From JBCBSS01 sp039819065 (lineage in GTDB: Bacteria; Bacteroidota; Bacteroidia; Cytophagales; Cyclobacteriaceae), in contig JBCBSS010000147.1 in NCBI GenBank assembly GCA_039819065.1, forward strand, positions 1 through 20,073: DNA of 20,073 nt, written 5' to 3'. Within the stretch, counting starts at the first letter, position 1; each line of letters opens with the position of its first letter. The translations under genes were made by a program, and so were the position numbers. The notes below the pieces were generated by a model, which was not told the DNA's origin, did not search any database, and saw only the letters and a list, made by a program, of their open reading frames with translations. Below are positions 7,946 to 15,598 of this stretch, in pieces.

Positions 7946-8368
7946 ATGCATTGCCCGAGATGTCAATCTGAGAAGTACGTGAAAGATGGTATTGTCAGCA
8001 ACCGCCAACGATACAAGTGCAAAGTATGCCATTACCATTTTACAGTACCTAAAAGAAGAGCTAAACCGGCTAAAATCAAAAGAATAGCACTTCAACTGCA
8101 TTTAGAAGGTGTTGGATTCAGGGCATTGGAAAGAGTATTGAATGTCAGCAACGTAGCCATTATGAAATGGATCAATAGCTATGGAGACAAGGTAAAGCAG
8201 CTCAAAAAGGATAAGACCAAAGTCAAAATCACTGATCTGAAGGAAATACAAGCCTATATCAATCAAAAAGAAAAAGTAGAAGGATACGGCCTGCTCGTAA
8301 TTGATATGGATGACGAAAATGCTGGCTCATTCTGGGTTAAAGGAGATTTAAAAGAGAAAAAGGAATAA
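7946..8368 (+). CDS. InsA-like zinc-finger/HTH protein of IS1 type, no catalytic domain
   Basis: 140 residues. Residues 1-34 form an InsA-type zinc ribbon: Cys3-x-x-Cys6 and Cys25-x-x-Cys28 in HCPRC and YKCKVCHYHFTV. Residues about 43-77 form a helix-turn-helix (LHLEGVGFRALERVLNVSNV, then AIMKWINSYG), the typical IS1-family DNA-binding part. After it, LKEIQAYINQKEKVEGYGLLVIDM aligns with the place where IS1-type enzymes have the first catalytic Asp (pattern MDEMxxYI), but a Lys stands at that position, and the protein ends after about 25 more residues. So binding is likely intact and strand transfer is not. It may be a repressor, a remnant, or a domesticated regulator. It lies inside an 18-bp inverted-repeat pair, just upstream of the OmpA-family gene. 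Confidence 0.75.
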   Translation: MHCPRCQSEKYVKDGIVSNRQRYKCKVCHYHFTVPKRRAKPAKIKRIALQLHLEGVGFRALERVLNVSNVAIMKWINSYGDKVKQLKKDKTKVKITDLKEIQAYINQKEKVEGYGLLVIDMDDENAGSFWVKGDLKEKKE

Positions 8369-8412
8369 TAGTCAATGATTTTATGGTTAGTGGATTTGCA
8401 ATTCATATTTAT

Positions 8413-8430
8413 CTATATTAAGTTAGCAAA
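8413..8430 (-). repeat. Right terminal inverted repeat
   Basis: Read on the minus strand it gives TTTGCTAACTTAATATAG, 17 of 18 identical to the left end. It finishes 21 bases before the OmpA-family start codon, so the element end may form part of that gene's promoter region. Confidence 0.7.
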
Positions 8431-8451
8431 TATAGATTAAAATTAACCCAT

Positions 8452-10491
8452 ATGAATCGGTTTACTACCCTCTTCTCATGGTTGGCTTTCTTGCTGTTTA
8501 CTGCCTTCACCAACGACAACACTGACAACGTACAGTGGGCGTCAAGGCTCGTTTATCAATTCAATAACTACAGCGACGCAAAATGGTCAGGATGGCAAGC
8601 ATTAGGTGCTCCTGATGCCTGGCCGCTCGGTGCTGACAATCCAAAAGCTTTCAAGCTCAAGTCAGAATCCGAGTATGGCACCATCATCGTTTCTTTCCCT
8701 GAACCACAGGTGGCGCAACAGGTGGTGATCGTAGAAAGCAATTTGCCCGGCAGAATCAGTGAGGTCAGTATCATTGACGATCAGGGTGAGATATATGACA
8801 TCTATCAAAACCGATCTTCTATAACCGAAGACAACTTCAGAGCCTTCTGTTTGGGGCTACCTAAACTCAATATCAAGGTCAAAGATGTACGGGTGGTTAT
8901 CAATACTTTGGACAACAGCGGTTGGAGCCAAATCGATGCGATTGGCTTGTCCAACTTCAACGACATAAAAAAACTACAGGATTATTTCCTAGACAAAGGC
9001 ATAAACAGGTTTCATTTCGAGATGGCCTACATTTCTAAGAAGGAAAACCTTGGTGAAATCGTCAATAGCAAGGAATCAGAGCTAAAACCGATCATTTCAC
9101 CGGACGGTAAGACCTTATACTTCTCTCGTGCTTTTTCCGATGAGAATGTGGGTGGTAGAAAAGATGCTCAGGACATCTATGTATCCACTTTGGAGAATGG
9201 CAATTGGTCTATTCCTAAAAATGTCGGTGCGCCGCTTAACAATGAAGAGCCCAATGGCGTAGCTTCTATTTCGCCTGACGGTAACCAACTTTTACTGCTC
9301 AATGACTATTCGGACGCTACCACTAATCGCGCAGGGGCGTCAATATCTAGGCGTACGGCAAACGGTTGGTCTACACCTAAGCCACTCAATGTCAACAATT
9401 ACTACAATAAAAGCGAGTTCGCTGACTTCTACATGGCCAACAATAATAAGATCCTGCTCATGGCCATAGAAAGACGGGATACTCGCGGTTTACAAGATCT
9501 ATATGTCAGTTTTTTAACCAAACAAGGTCTCTGGACCGAGCCCAAGAATCTGGGGAAAACCATCAACAGTGGCCAAGCTGAGTACTCCCCTTTCCTGGCT
9601 TCGGACAACAAAACCCTTTACTTCACTTCTGAAGGTCATGGCGGATTGGGCAAAGGTGACATATTCTACACCAAAAGACTCGACGATAGCTGGACTAACT
9701 GGAGCGATCCGATCAACCTTGGTGCCAAGGTCAATTCTCGTGAATCAGATGCTTATTACAGTGTTTCTGCGGAAGGGGATTATGCCTACTTCGTCAAATC
9801 GAACGACCGAAAAGGACGTGACCGTGATATCTACCGTATCCCTCTACCTAAGCAATTCAAACCTGAGCCTGTGCTGATGATTACCGGTCGTGTGTTGGAT
9901 TCCGAAACGGGACTACCGGTATCATCAAAGATCATTTTTGAAGACCTGGAGAAGAACATGAAAGATGGTTTTGCACACAGCCAACCGGGTAGCGGCGAAT
10001 ACAGCATTCTACTTACACGAGGCAAGAAATATGGCTATCTGGCGGTGGCTAATGGCTATCTGTCACAAAACGAAAATATTGATCTGGAGGAGATTGAGGG
10101 TTATACCGTCATTAAGAAAGACTTATACCTGGTGCCCATTGCAAAAGGCAGAAAGCTGGCCCTTAACAACCTGCTCTTTCAGCAAAGTAAAGCCAAAATA
10201 CTACCAGAGTCACACCCCGAGCTCTTGAGATTAGTAGAAGTCATGAAAGAATACCCGGATATGCGCATTAAGCTCACTGGACACACTGATAATCAAGGTG
10301 TTAGAAGCGATAATTACAGACTCTCAGAAGAGCGAGTCAAAGTGGTAAAAGCGTTTCTCACTGATCGAGGCATTGGTAGCAATAGAATAGAATTATCAGC
10401 TGCAGGCAGTAGATTCCCTATTGCTGATAACAGCGACAAAGAAGCCAGAAAACTCAACCGACGAGTTGAGATAGAGATACTAAGCGAATAG
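8452..10491 (+). CDS. OmpA-family envelope protein with discoidin-like and PD40 domains
   Basis: A 679-residue exported protein. Signal peptide at about 1-20 (MNRFTTLFSWLAFLLFTAFT). Residues about 26-170 look like a discoidin/F5-8C-like beta-sandwich (ASRLVYQFNNYSDAKWSGWQ, GWSQIDAIGLSNF). Residues about 205-460 hold PD40/TolB-type WD40-like repeats (IISPDGKTLYFSR, ISPDGNQLLLLN, LASDNKTLYFTSEG, VSAEGDYAYFVK). Residues about 475-555 are a carboxypeptidase-regulatory-like domain (ITGRVLDSETGLPV). Residues about 568-679 form the OmpA peptidoglycan-binding domain with KLTGHTDNQG, DNYRLSEERVKVV and KLNRRVEIEI, keeping the Asp and Arg that grip diaminopimelate. The PD40-CRD-OmpA order recalls PorE of the type IX secretion system, but a discoidin-like module replaces its TPRs. 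Likely bridges peptidoglycan and an outer-membrane or surface partner. Confidence 0.88.
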   Translation: MNRFTTLFSWLAFLLFTAFTNDNTDNVQWASRLVYQFNNYSDAKWSGWQALGAPDAWPLGADNPKAFKLKSESEYGTIIVSFPEPQVAQQVVIVESNLPGRISEVSIIDDQGEIYDIYQNRSSITEDNFRAFCLGLPKLNIKVKDVRVVINTLDNSGWSQIDAIGLSNFNDIKKLQDYFLDKGINRFHFEMAYISKKENLGEIVNSKESELKPIISPDGKTLYFSRAFSDENVGGRKDAQDIYVSTLENGNWSIPKNVGAPLNNEEPNGVASISPDGNQLLLLNDYSDATTNRAGASISRRTANGWSTPKPLNVNNYYNKSEFADFYMANNNKILLMAIERRDTRGLQDLYVSFLTKQGLWTEPKNLGKTINSGQAEYSPFLASDNKTLYFTSEGHGGLGKGDIFYTKRLDDSWTNWSDPINLGAKVNSRESDAYYSVSAEGDYAYFVKSNDRKGRDRDIYRIPLPKQFKPEPVLMITGRVLDSETGLPVSSKIIFEDLEKNMKDGFAHSQPGSGEYSILLTRGKKYGYLAVANGYLSQNENIDLEEIEGYTVIKKDLYLVPIAKGRKLALNNLLFQQSKAKILPESHPELLRLVEVMKEYPDMRIKLTGHTDNQGVRSDNYRLSEERVKVVKAFLTDRGIGSNRIELSAAGSRFPIADNSDKEARKLNRRVEIEILSE

Positions 10492-10529
10492 GTTAAGTTA
10501 GATTAGTTTATGTTTTAGCGTCCAAGAAA

Positions 10530-10565
10530 GGCTGCCTGTAACCCCTCGGCAGTCTTTTCTTTTTT
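10530..10565 (+). terminator. Terminator after the OmpA-family gene
   Basis: GGCTGCC (10530-10536) pairs with GGCAGTC (10548-10554) with one G-T pair, around an 11-base loop, followed by TTTTCTTTTTT (10555-10565). It lies 38 bases after the stop codon. Confidence 0.75.
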
Positions 10566-10580
10566 ACCTAGAATTTGCTA

Positions 10581-10611
10581 GTAACGAGGTCACTCTGAGT
10601 GACCTCGTTAC
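10581..10611. repeat. Hairpin repeat, family copy 2
   Basis: GTAACGAGGTCACT (10581-10594), loop CTG, AGTGACCTCGTTAC (10598-10611): a perfect 14-bp stem, with TTTTT following, so it can also terminate rightward transcription. Stem bases differ from copies 1 and 3 on both arms in step. Confidence 0.85.
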
Positions 10612-10697
10612 TTTTTATAGGGCCTGAAAGATCCCCCGGTTGAACCGTGGGATGACGTTTTGAATGAATGTAATGCTTGCCTAGATCTATCTCTCGC

Positions 10698-10763
10698 TGG
10701 CGCGCGTTTGTAACGCGTGCCATTCAGCCCTGAGAATATGTTACTAAAGTGCTTGATCGAAAT
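10698..10763 (+). repeat. REP-like doublet, copy 1
   Basis: Begins with an inverted repeat, TGGCGCGCGTT (10698-10708), loop TGT, AACGCGTGCCA (10712-10722), then a degenerate second part ending in GCTTGATCGAAAT. The whole 66-base unit recurs without gaps 124 bases downstream. Confidence 0.75.
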
Positions 10764-10769
10764 TTGGTA

Positions 10770-10800
10770 GTAACTAGATTACTTCGAGTAATCTAGTTAC
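10770..10800. repeat. Hairpin repeat, family copy 3
   Basis: GTAACTAGATTACT (10770-10783), loop TCG, AGTAATCTAGTTAC (10787-10800): a perfect 14-bp stem. It sits between the two REP-like doublets. Confidence 0.85.
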
Positions 10801-10821
10801 TCTTTGGGGAAATAACTTCGT

Positions 10822-10887
10822 TGGCGCGCGTTTGCAACGCGTGCCACTCAATTTTGCGAACGCGTTACAAACGCGCTCGATCGAAAT
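10822..10887 (+). repeat. REP-like doublet, copy 2
   Basis: TGGCGCGCGTT (10822-10832), loop TGC, AACGCGTGCCA (10836-10846), then an inverted partner AACGCGTTACAAACGCGCTC (10859-10878) and CGATCGAAAT. The two arms in opposite orientation resemble REP doublets mobilised by REP-associated tyrosine transposases; no such transposase is in the window. Confidence 0.75.
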
Positions 10888-10918
10888 GACCGGTTTTTTT
10901 AATACGTGCTATTAATCC

Positions 10919-12478
10919 TTAAACACCAACCTGCTGCTTCCTCAATTCCTTTTTAAGGATTTTGCCGGTGGCGCTCATAGGGAGACTATCGACAAAATCA
11001 ATGTAGCGCGGGTACTTGTAACCTGCTACCTTTTCTTTGGTCCAATCGATAAGCTCCTCTGCTGATATCGCACTACCTTCATTTAGCACTACAAAAGCCT
11101 TTATTTCTTCGCCGTGCTCGTCATCAGGCACACCAATGACGGCCATCAACGAAACAGCATCGTGCTTGATCATCACTTCTTCTATCTCCCTCGGGTAAAC
11201 ATTAAAACCACCTCTGATGATCATGTCCTTGGTTCTATCCACTATGAATATGTAGCCGTCCTCGTCGGCATAAGCCACATCTCCTGAATGCATCCAACCG
11301 CCTTTCAGCGAAGATTCATTTTCCGCAGGCTTATTGTAATAGCCTTTCATTACGTTATGGCCACGGTATAAAATCTGTCCTTTCTCCCCTTGTGGCACAG
11401 GATTGTCTTCCTCATCGGCGATGATCACATCGACCCCCCAGACGGGAGTGCCAATTGAACCTGGTTTACGTTCCCTGTCGGGATGATTGAAAGTAACAAC
11501 CGGAGAACCTTCTGACATGCCATAGCCTTCGATGATCGGTACGTTGTATTTGCCTTCAAAATCCTTGAGTACCTGAACCGGCAAAGACGCACCACCAGAA
11601 ACACAAATACGCAATTGCTGGGCAATTTTATCCATATCGAATTGCTCATTCTGATAATTGAGTAACCCCCAATACATGGTTGGCACACCACAAAATACAG
11701 ATATTTCGTGCTTTTGAATAAGTCCAAAAACGGCTTCTGCGTCAAAACGAGGTAGCAATACACTGGTTATGCCATGATAAATACCCGCATTGGTCTGTAC
11801 GGTCATGGCGAACATGTGGAACATCGGCAATACGATCAGTTGCACGTCATTTCTTTCCAACTGTAACAGATCGCGGCTTAAGTTCGCGTTGAGTAGGAGG
11901 TTCAGGTGGCTTAATTCAGCTCCTTTTGGCTTGCCTGTGGTGCCGGAAGTGTATGGTATACAGGCGGTGTCATCAGGGTTGGTAGCAACTGTTTCAAACA
12001 CTGGTGATTGCCCTGCCATGAGCGCACCCAAAGTTTCCGTACCTTCTATTGGCGAAGGATCAGTTGGTTGAGCTGTGATCATGTAGAATTGAGTGCAAGA
12101 ATCAACCGTTTGGAAGCCCGCATACCCTTCCTGTCCCATAGGCAGTTCTGGTGTTCCTTGAAAACAGACATAGGCTTTGGCTTCAGCATCCTGTAAATGA
12201 TATGCAATCTCATCCCTTTTGAGCAATACGCTTAAAGGAACCACTACAGCACCCGCTTTTAGAATGCCAAAATAGACCATGGGGAAGTAAGGCAGGTTCA
12301 AACAACTGAGCGCTACTTTATCTCCTGGTTTGATGCCTCTGGAAACCAAGCCATTGGCAATCTGGTTCGCTGCGGCATTGATTTGAGTAAAGGTGAAAGA
12401 TTTGTCCATGAATATGAACGCATCTTTGTTGGGATATCTTTTGGCACTATCTTCTAGAATAACGGCTAGATTGAGCAT
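10919..12478 (-). CDS. Long-chain fatty acyl-CoA synthetase (AMP-binding family)
   Basis: A 519-residue ANL-superfamily adenylating enzyme of full length. Visible core motifs: the P-loop YTSGTTGKPKGAE (about 176-188), EGYGMSEGSP (about 318-327), GWMHSGDVAYADEDGYIFIVDRTKD with the conserved Asp residues (about 395-418), the hinge region IIRGGFNVYPREIEEV (about 421-436), and the C-terminal PMSATGKILKKELR with the catalytic Lys. The family activates a carboxylic acid with ATP and joins it to CoA; the layout suits medium/long-chain fatty acids (EC 6.2.1.3), but the chain length is not readable. Cytoplasmic or membrane-associated. It is a single-gene unit: 290 bases separate it from the divergent bestrophin gene, and the downstream side is the repeat island. 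A fadD-type enzyme, symbol not assigned because several paralogues usually exist. Confidence 0.9.
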   Translation of the reverse strand: MLNLAVILEDSAKRYPNKDAFIFMDKSFTFTQINAAANQIANGLVSRGIKPGDKVALSCLNLPYFPMVYFGILKAGAVVVPLSVLLKRDEIAYHLQDAEAKAYVCFQGTPELPMGQEGYAGFQTVDSCTQFYMITAQPTDPSPIEGTETLGALMAGQSPVFETVATNPDDTACIPYTSGTTGKPKGAELSHLNLLLNANLSRDLLQLERNDVQLIVLPMFHMFAMTVQTNAGIYHGITSVLLPRFDAEAVFGLIQKHEISVFCGVPTMYWGLLNYQNEQFDMDKIAQQLRICVSGGASLPVQVLKDFEGKYNVPIIEGYGMSEGSPVVTFNHPDRERKPGSIGTPVWGVDVIIADEEDNPVPQGEKGQILYRGHNVMKGYYNKPAENESSLKGGWMHSGDVAYADEDGYIFIVDRTKDMIIRGGFNVYPREIEEVMIKHDAVSLMAVIGVPDDEHGEEIKAFVVLNEGSAISAEELIDWTKEKVAGYKYPRYIDFVDSLPMSATGKILKKELRKQQVGV

Positions 12479-12768
12479 ATTAATTGGTTTTGGGTTAATG
12501 GGTTAGTTCAATTAAAAACACAAACAGCCCGGCACGCCACCAAGCTATTGATAACACAATTTAACCATAAAATAGCATTATTACACCAAACCAGGCTTAT
12601 CTCATCAGACACATGCATCCTTAACAGGGACCGGATGCAAGTACGGTGGCTAGTTTCATTACTGGCACCTTTTCATTAAACTTGTTAGGTATAGTCTATT
12701 TCTGTGGAATGTACCGAACATAGACATGCGTGACGTCATTCTAAACATCAAAACCATAATAACCATCA
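12479..12768. other. Divergent intergenic region with one inverted repeat
   Basis: Holds the promoters of the leftward acyl-CoA synthetase and the rightward bestrophin gene. The only structure noted is TGCATCC (12614-12620) paired with GGATGCA (12633-12639) across 12 bases. No exact TAnnTTTG box was found on either strand. Confidence 0.4.
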
Positions 12769-13785
12769 ATGTACGTACGAAGGAATATTAAATGGAGTAT
12801 CATCTTCCGTTTCGGATGGCGAAACCTAATCTTCTTTGCCGTCTGGTCAACGATCATCACATCCACTTATATCTACCTCGATATGGTGCATGACGTTGAT
12901 ATTGGTTTGCCATTTCTTCCTTTAAGCACTATCGGTATTGCCGTTGCTTTCTACATTGGTTTCAAAAACAGCCAGTCCTATGATCGTTTTTGGGAGGGTA
13001 GAAAAATATGGGGTGGAATAGTCAATTATAGCCGAACCTGGGCTAATCAGGTCATGTCGTATGTACCGGCTCCCGATGCCGCAAGCTCATTTGATAATGC
13101 TTCGCTCAAAGATCTTCATCGCAAATTGATCTTCAGGCATATTGCATGGATGAATGCACTGCGCATTCAATTGCGCGCCACCACCATATTCGACAGGACC
13201 AACATCAGCTATGTACCGGATTTCAAGCTAGATAATGACCGAAATTGTACGGAACACATTGGTAAGTTTTTAGAACCAGAAGAATACGATGCCGTGATCA
13301 AAAAGGCGAATACTGCTGCCCAGATCATCAGAAACCAAGGCGAGCAACTTAAAAAACTCAAAGCTGCTGGGGTGGTTGACGAATACCCTCACGTTGATAT
13401 GATGAAATCACTTGAAGAGTTCTACAACCTGCAGGGAAAGTGCGAGCGCATTAAAAACACCCCATTCCCACGACAATATGCCTACTTCAGCACTGTCTTT
13501 GTATGGATCTTCACTTTGCTTTTACCCTTCGGCCTGGTGGAAGAATTTGCCAAACTTGGCAACGATACTTTTATCTGGCTCACCATACCTTTCGGTGTCT
13601 TGATCTCATGGGTATTCACTACCATGGAAATTGTCGGTGATAATAGTGAAGATCCTTTTGAGAATTACATTAACGACGTTCCCATGACCGCCATTTGCAG
13701 GAATATAGAAATCGATTTGTTACAGATGCTGGGAGAAGAGCAGATCCCGGCCAAAGTACAGCCAGTTAATGATATACTCTTATAG
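12769..13785 (+). CDS. Bestrophin-family anion channel
   Basis: A 338-residue bacterial bestrophin (RFP-TM, formerly UPF0187). The first membrane helix is at about 20-37, the second at about 50-66, and then comes the family hallmark GFKNSQSYDRFWEGRKIWGG (about 64-83). Two more hydrophobic helices lie at about 240-258 and 268-287, followed by DPFENYINDVPMTAICRNIE, the place of the conserved acidic/Pro cluster that forms the lower pore and cation-sensing belt in eukaryotic bestrophins. Such proteins form pentameric channels in the inner membrane; bacterial members can pass cations or anions. A charged insertion at about 95-215 is longer than the core helices need. It converges on the sulfur island, ending 14 bases from the end of the small YeeE gene. 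Confidence 0.9.
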   Translation: MYVRRNIKWSIIFRFGWRNLIFFAVWSTIITSTYIYLDMVHDVDIGLPFLPLSTIGIAVAFYIGFKNSQSYDRFWEGRKIWGGIVNYSRTWANQVMSYVPAPDAASSFDNASLKDLHRKLIFRHIAWMNALRIQLRATTIFDRTNISYVPDFKLDNDRNCTEHIGKFLEPEEYDAVIKKANTAAQIIRNQGEQLKKLKAAGVVDEYPHVDMMKSLEEFYNLQGKCERIKNTPFPRQYAYFSTVFVWIFTLLLPFGLVEEFAKLGNDTFIWLTIPFGVLISWVFTTMEIVGDNSEDPFENYINDVPMTAICRNIEIDLLQMLGEEQIPAKVQPVNDILL

Positions 13786-13799
13786 CAGATTTAGGTCAT

Positions 13800-14213
13800 C
13801 TAATGAGGTAGCTTGTTTCTCATCAACCCATAAACGAAAGTGCCGAATGTGGCACTGAGTATGACGATACCAAAGGCCAGAAAGCCTTGCCCAACCAACA
13901 CAAATAACGGTCCAGGGCATGCACCAGTCATGGCCCATCCGAGGCCAAAGATAGTACCTCCTAAAAGGTAGCGTGTCCATCCTTTTGCCTTAGGAGCAAG
14001 TTTCATAGGTGCACCGCTCAATGCTTTGATGTTGCGCTTTTTGGCCAATTGCACTAAGGCGGCACCAACAACTACGGCCGAGCCTATGACACCGTACATA
14101 TGGAATGATTGAAATTTGAACATTTCATAAATACGGAACCATGATACCACTTCAGACTTACTGAGGATAATACCAAACAATATGCCTACTGCTAAAAACT
14201 TAATGTATTTCAT
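13800..14213 (-). CDS. Half-size YeeE/YedE sulfur transporter (DUF6691 type)
   Basis: A 137-residue membrane protein with about four helices (4-18, 38-56, 83-98, 104-130). It carries the signature GACPGP with Cys99, the cysteine that in full-length YeeE (TsuA) relays thiosulfate through the membrane. In many bacteria the transporter is split into two halves encoded together; here the other half is at 15599-16165 and the porin lies between them. The start is 13 bases after the porin stop, so it should be the last gene of the three-gene transcript. Substrate is inferred: thiosulfate, sulfite or another reduced-sulfur anion. Confidence 0.85.
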   Translation of the reverse strand: MKYIKFLAVGILFGIILSKSEVVSWFRIYEMFKFQSFHMYGVIGSAVVVGAALVQLAKKRNIKALSGAPMKLAPKAKGWTRYLLGGTIFGLGWAMTGACPGPLFVLVGQGFLAFGIVILSATFGTFVYGLMRNKLPH

Positions 14214-14226
14214 TATTAAGGATTGT

Positions 14227-15594
14227 CTAAAACTTGATGTTTGTAACTAGATTGAAATGATGAAAATTCGTTTTGTTAAAAACGACATCAGGAGATTCGT
14301 CGATTTCACCTAAACCGACCTTAGTGACATAAAGGAACCTAAAGTCAACTCCTTTAAGCCATTCTTCACGTTTGTACTTTATGTCTAAGTTGAGTTGTTC
14401 GTAGCTTTCTTCTTTGTACTTATTGAGCCGCAGGTCGTCAACACCAGGCGTAATGATCACTGCCATATCAAGGCCTAAAACCAGAGATCGGTCCTCCAGC
14501 GGATAGTACTTCAGTCTGGTTAAGAACGAGGTCGCATCTCCTAAGCCTTCTATCCTACTTCTGGCTATACCGGTGTAGAATCGTCCGAAGCCAAACTCTC
14601 TGGGAGTAGTATAACGACCTGAGCCAAATATGTGTGTATAGTTCAAGCTCAAATCCAACTTACCGAAGTTTTTGGCCAGTTGTGTACTGATCAGATTGGT
14701 CTGGTGCCCTTCATGATAATAGCGCTGCGCCGGATCGGGATTTCCACCTTCCCCAACACGATCTTGTCGCAAGTATTGAAAACCAAAAGTCCAACCTTGG
14801 TTGTGATACTCAGTTTGCGTGAATAAGGAGTTATCTACGTTGTGCATCCAATAGTTGAAAGCTTGAAAGTCCCAGTGTCTTCCTAAATCATAGGTAATGG
14901 CAGCGATAGCAATACCATTGGTATGCAGATTGCCTTTATATCCTGATGGTGAGCCATCCGGATTATACCCTCTACCGAACTGCCCGATGGCGTCTTCTAT
15001 GCTATACCATTGGAAATGGGCCCATGGTGAGGCACCATTTAACCAACCCAGGTTGACTCCCAGGCGTTTAGAAACCTGTAACTGAGACCAAAGGCCCTGG
15101 AATACAAATGGTTTCATACGGGCATCAACTGAGTTGAATAGTGGCGTAGAAAGATACATACGTCCATATTTGACATAGTTATTACCGAAATTGTATCGTA
15201 GAAAAAGCTCCTCGGCACCGATAAAACTCAGTTTATTACTGGGGTTTCTGGCGTCCACTAATTGCTTCTCGAACCTACTGGTTTTGCCTACAATCGGGTC
15301 TTGGGCAGAAAGATCAGAAGAACCTAAATTATAAACCAACCTGCCGGACACCTTGAACTGGAATCCGTGAAATTGAGGTGACCTATAACTTAAATAAGTA
15401 CCCAAGGTATTAGCCCAATAATCGGTTAGCTCCTTTTCGTTGACTGTTGCCATGAAGTAATACCTGGCCTCGCCTACCCTTTCTCCTTGTTTGATCCATT
15501 CTTTGAAATTAGTGGCTCTCTTGGCAGAATCCTGCGCCAGCACCAATGTGCTGGAGAGTGTTATTAAGATGAGTATGGGTAGAGCTTTTAACAT
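14227..15594 (-). CDS. OprD-like outer-membrane porin
   Basis: A 455-residue exported barrel. Signal peptide MLKALPILILITLSSTLVLA, then Q21. The mature start (NFKEWIKQGERVGEARYYFMATVNE, YWANTLGTYLSYRSPQFHGFQFKVSGRLVYN, SRFEKQL) resembles OprD/OMP-family specific porins. The rest alternates strands and aromatic girdles (FLRYNFGNNYVKYGRMYLSTPLF, WDFQAFNYWMHNVDNS) up to the final strand FNLVTNIKF, ending in Phe as outer-membrane proteins do. The gene lies four bases after one half-size YeeE/YedE gene and 13 bases before the other, so it is very probably co-transcribed and supplies the outer-membrane step for the same sulfur compound. That role is inference from position; OprD relatives usually pass amino acids or small organic acids. 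Confidence 0.82.
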   Translation of the reverse strand: MLKALPILILITLSSTLVLAQDSAKRATNFKEWIKQGERVGEARYYFMATVNEKELTDYWANTLGTYLSYRSPQFHGFQFKVSGRLVYNLGSSDLSAQDPIVGKTSRFEKQLVDARNPSNKLSFIGAEELFLRYNFGNNYVKYGRMYLSTPLFNSVDARMKPFVFQGLWSQLQVSKRLGVNLGWLNGASPWAHFQWYSIEDAIGQFGRGYNPDGSPSGYKGNLHTNGIAIAAITYDLGRHWDFQAFNYWMHNVDNSLFTQTEYHNQGWTFGFQYLRQDRVGEGGNPDPAQRYYHEGHQTNLISTQLAKNFGKLDLSLNYTHIFGSGRYTTPREFGFGRFYTGIARSRIEGLGDATSFLTRLKYYPLEDRSLVLGLDMAVIITPGVDDLRLNKYKEESYEQLNLDIKYKREEWLKGVDFRFLYVTKVGLGEIDESPDVVFNKTNFHHFNLVTNIKF

Positions 15595-15598
15595 GATG

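Larger units (their letters stand above)
7889..8430 (+). mobile_element. 542-bp IS1-like mini-element carrying only an InsA-like gene
   Basis: Left end TTTGCTAACTAAATATAG (7889-7906); the right end (8413-8430) is its inverted copy with 17 of 18 bases matching. The enclosed gene at 7946-8368 fills most of the space, with 39 bases to the left repeat and 44 to the right. The element is shorter than IS1 (768 bp) and lacks an insB/DDE-nuclease frame. No convincing target duplication is visible beside the ends. An alternative reading is that the inverted repeats are binding sites of the encoded DNA-binding protein. Confidence 0.6.
10492..10918. other. Intergenic repeat island between convergent genes
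   Basis: 427 bases with a terminator, two members of the GTAAC-hairpin family, an imperfect palindrome at 10631-10653 (ATCCC and CGGTT paired with AACCG and GGGAT around one central base), and a tandem pair of REP-like doublets. No reading frame. Confidence 0.65.

Noticed and set aside
7883..8440. Target-site duplication flanking the InsA-like element
   Set aside because: The flanks (CAAATTAATT and TATAGATTAA) share only AT-rich bits; no clean direct repeat of 8-9 bases.
10870..10918. Terminator for the leftward acyl-CoA synthetase gene
   Set aside because: A T-run exists on the plus strand (about 10893-10900), but it is an A-run for the minus-strand gene, and no hairpin with a T-run follows its stop codon.
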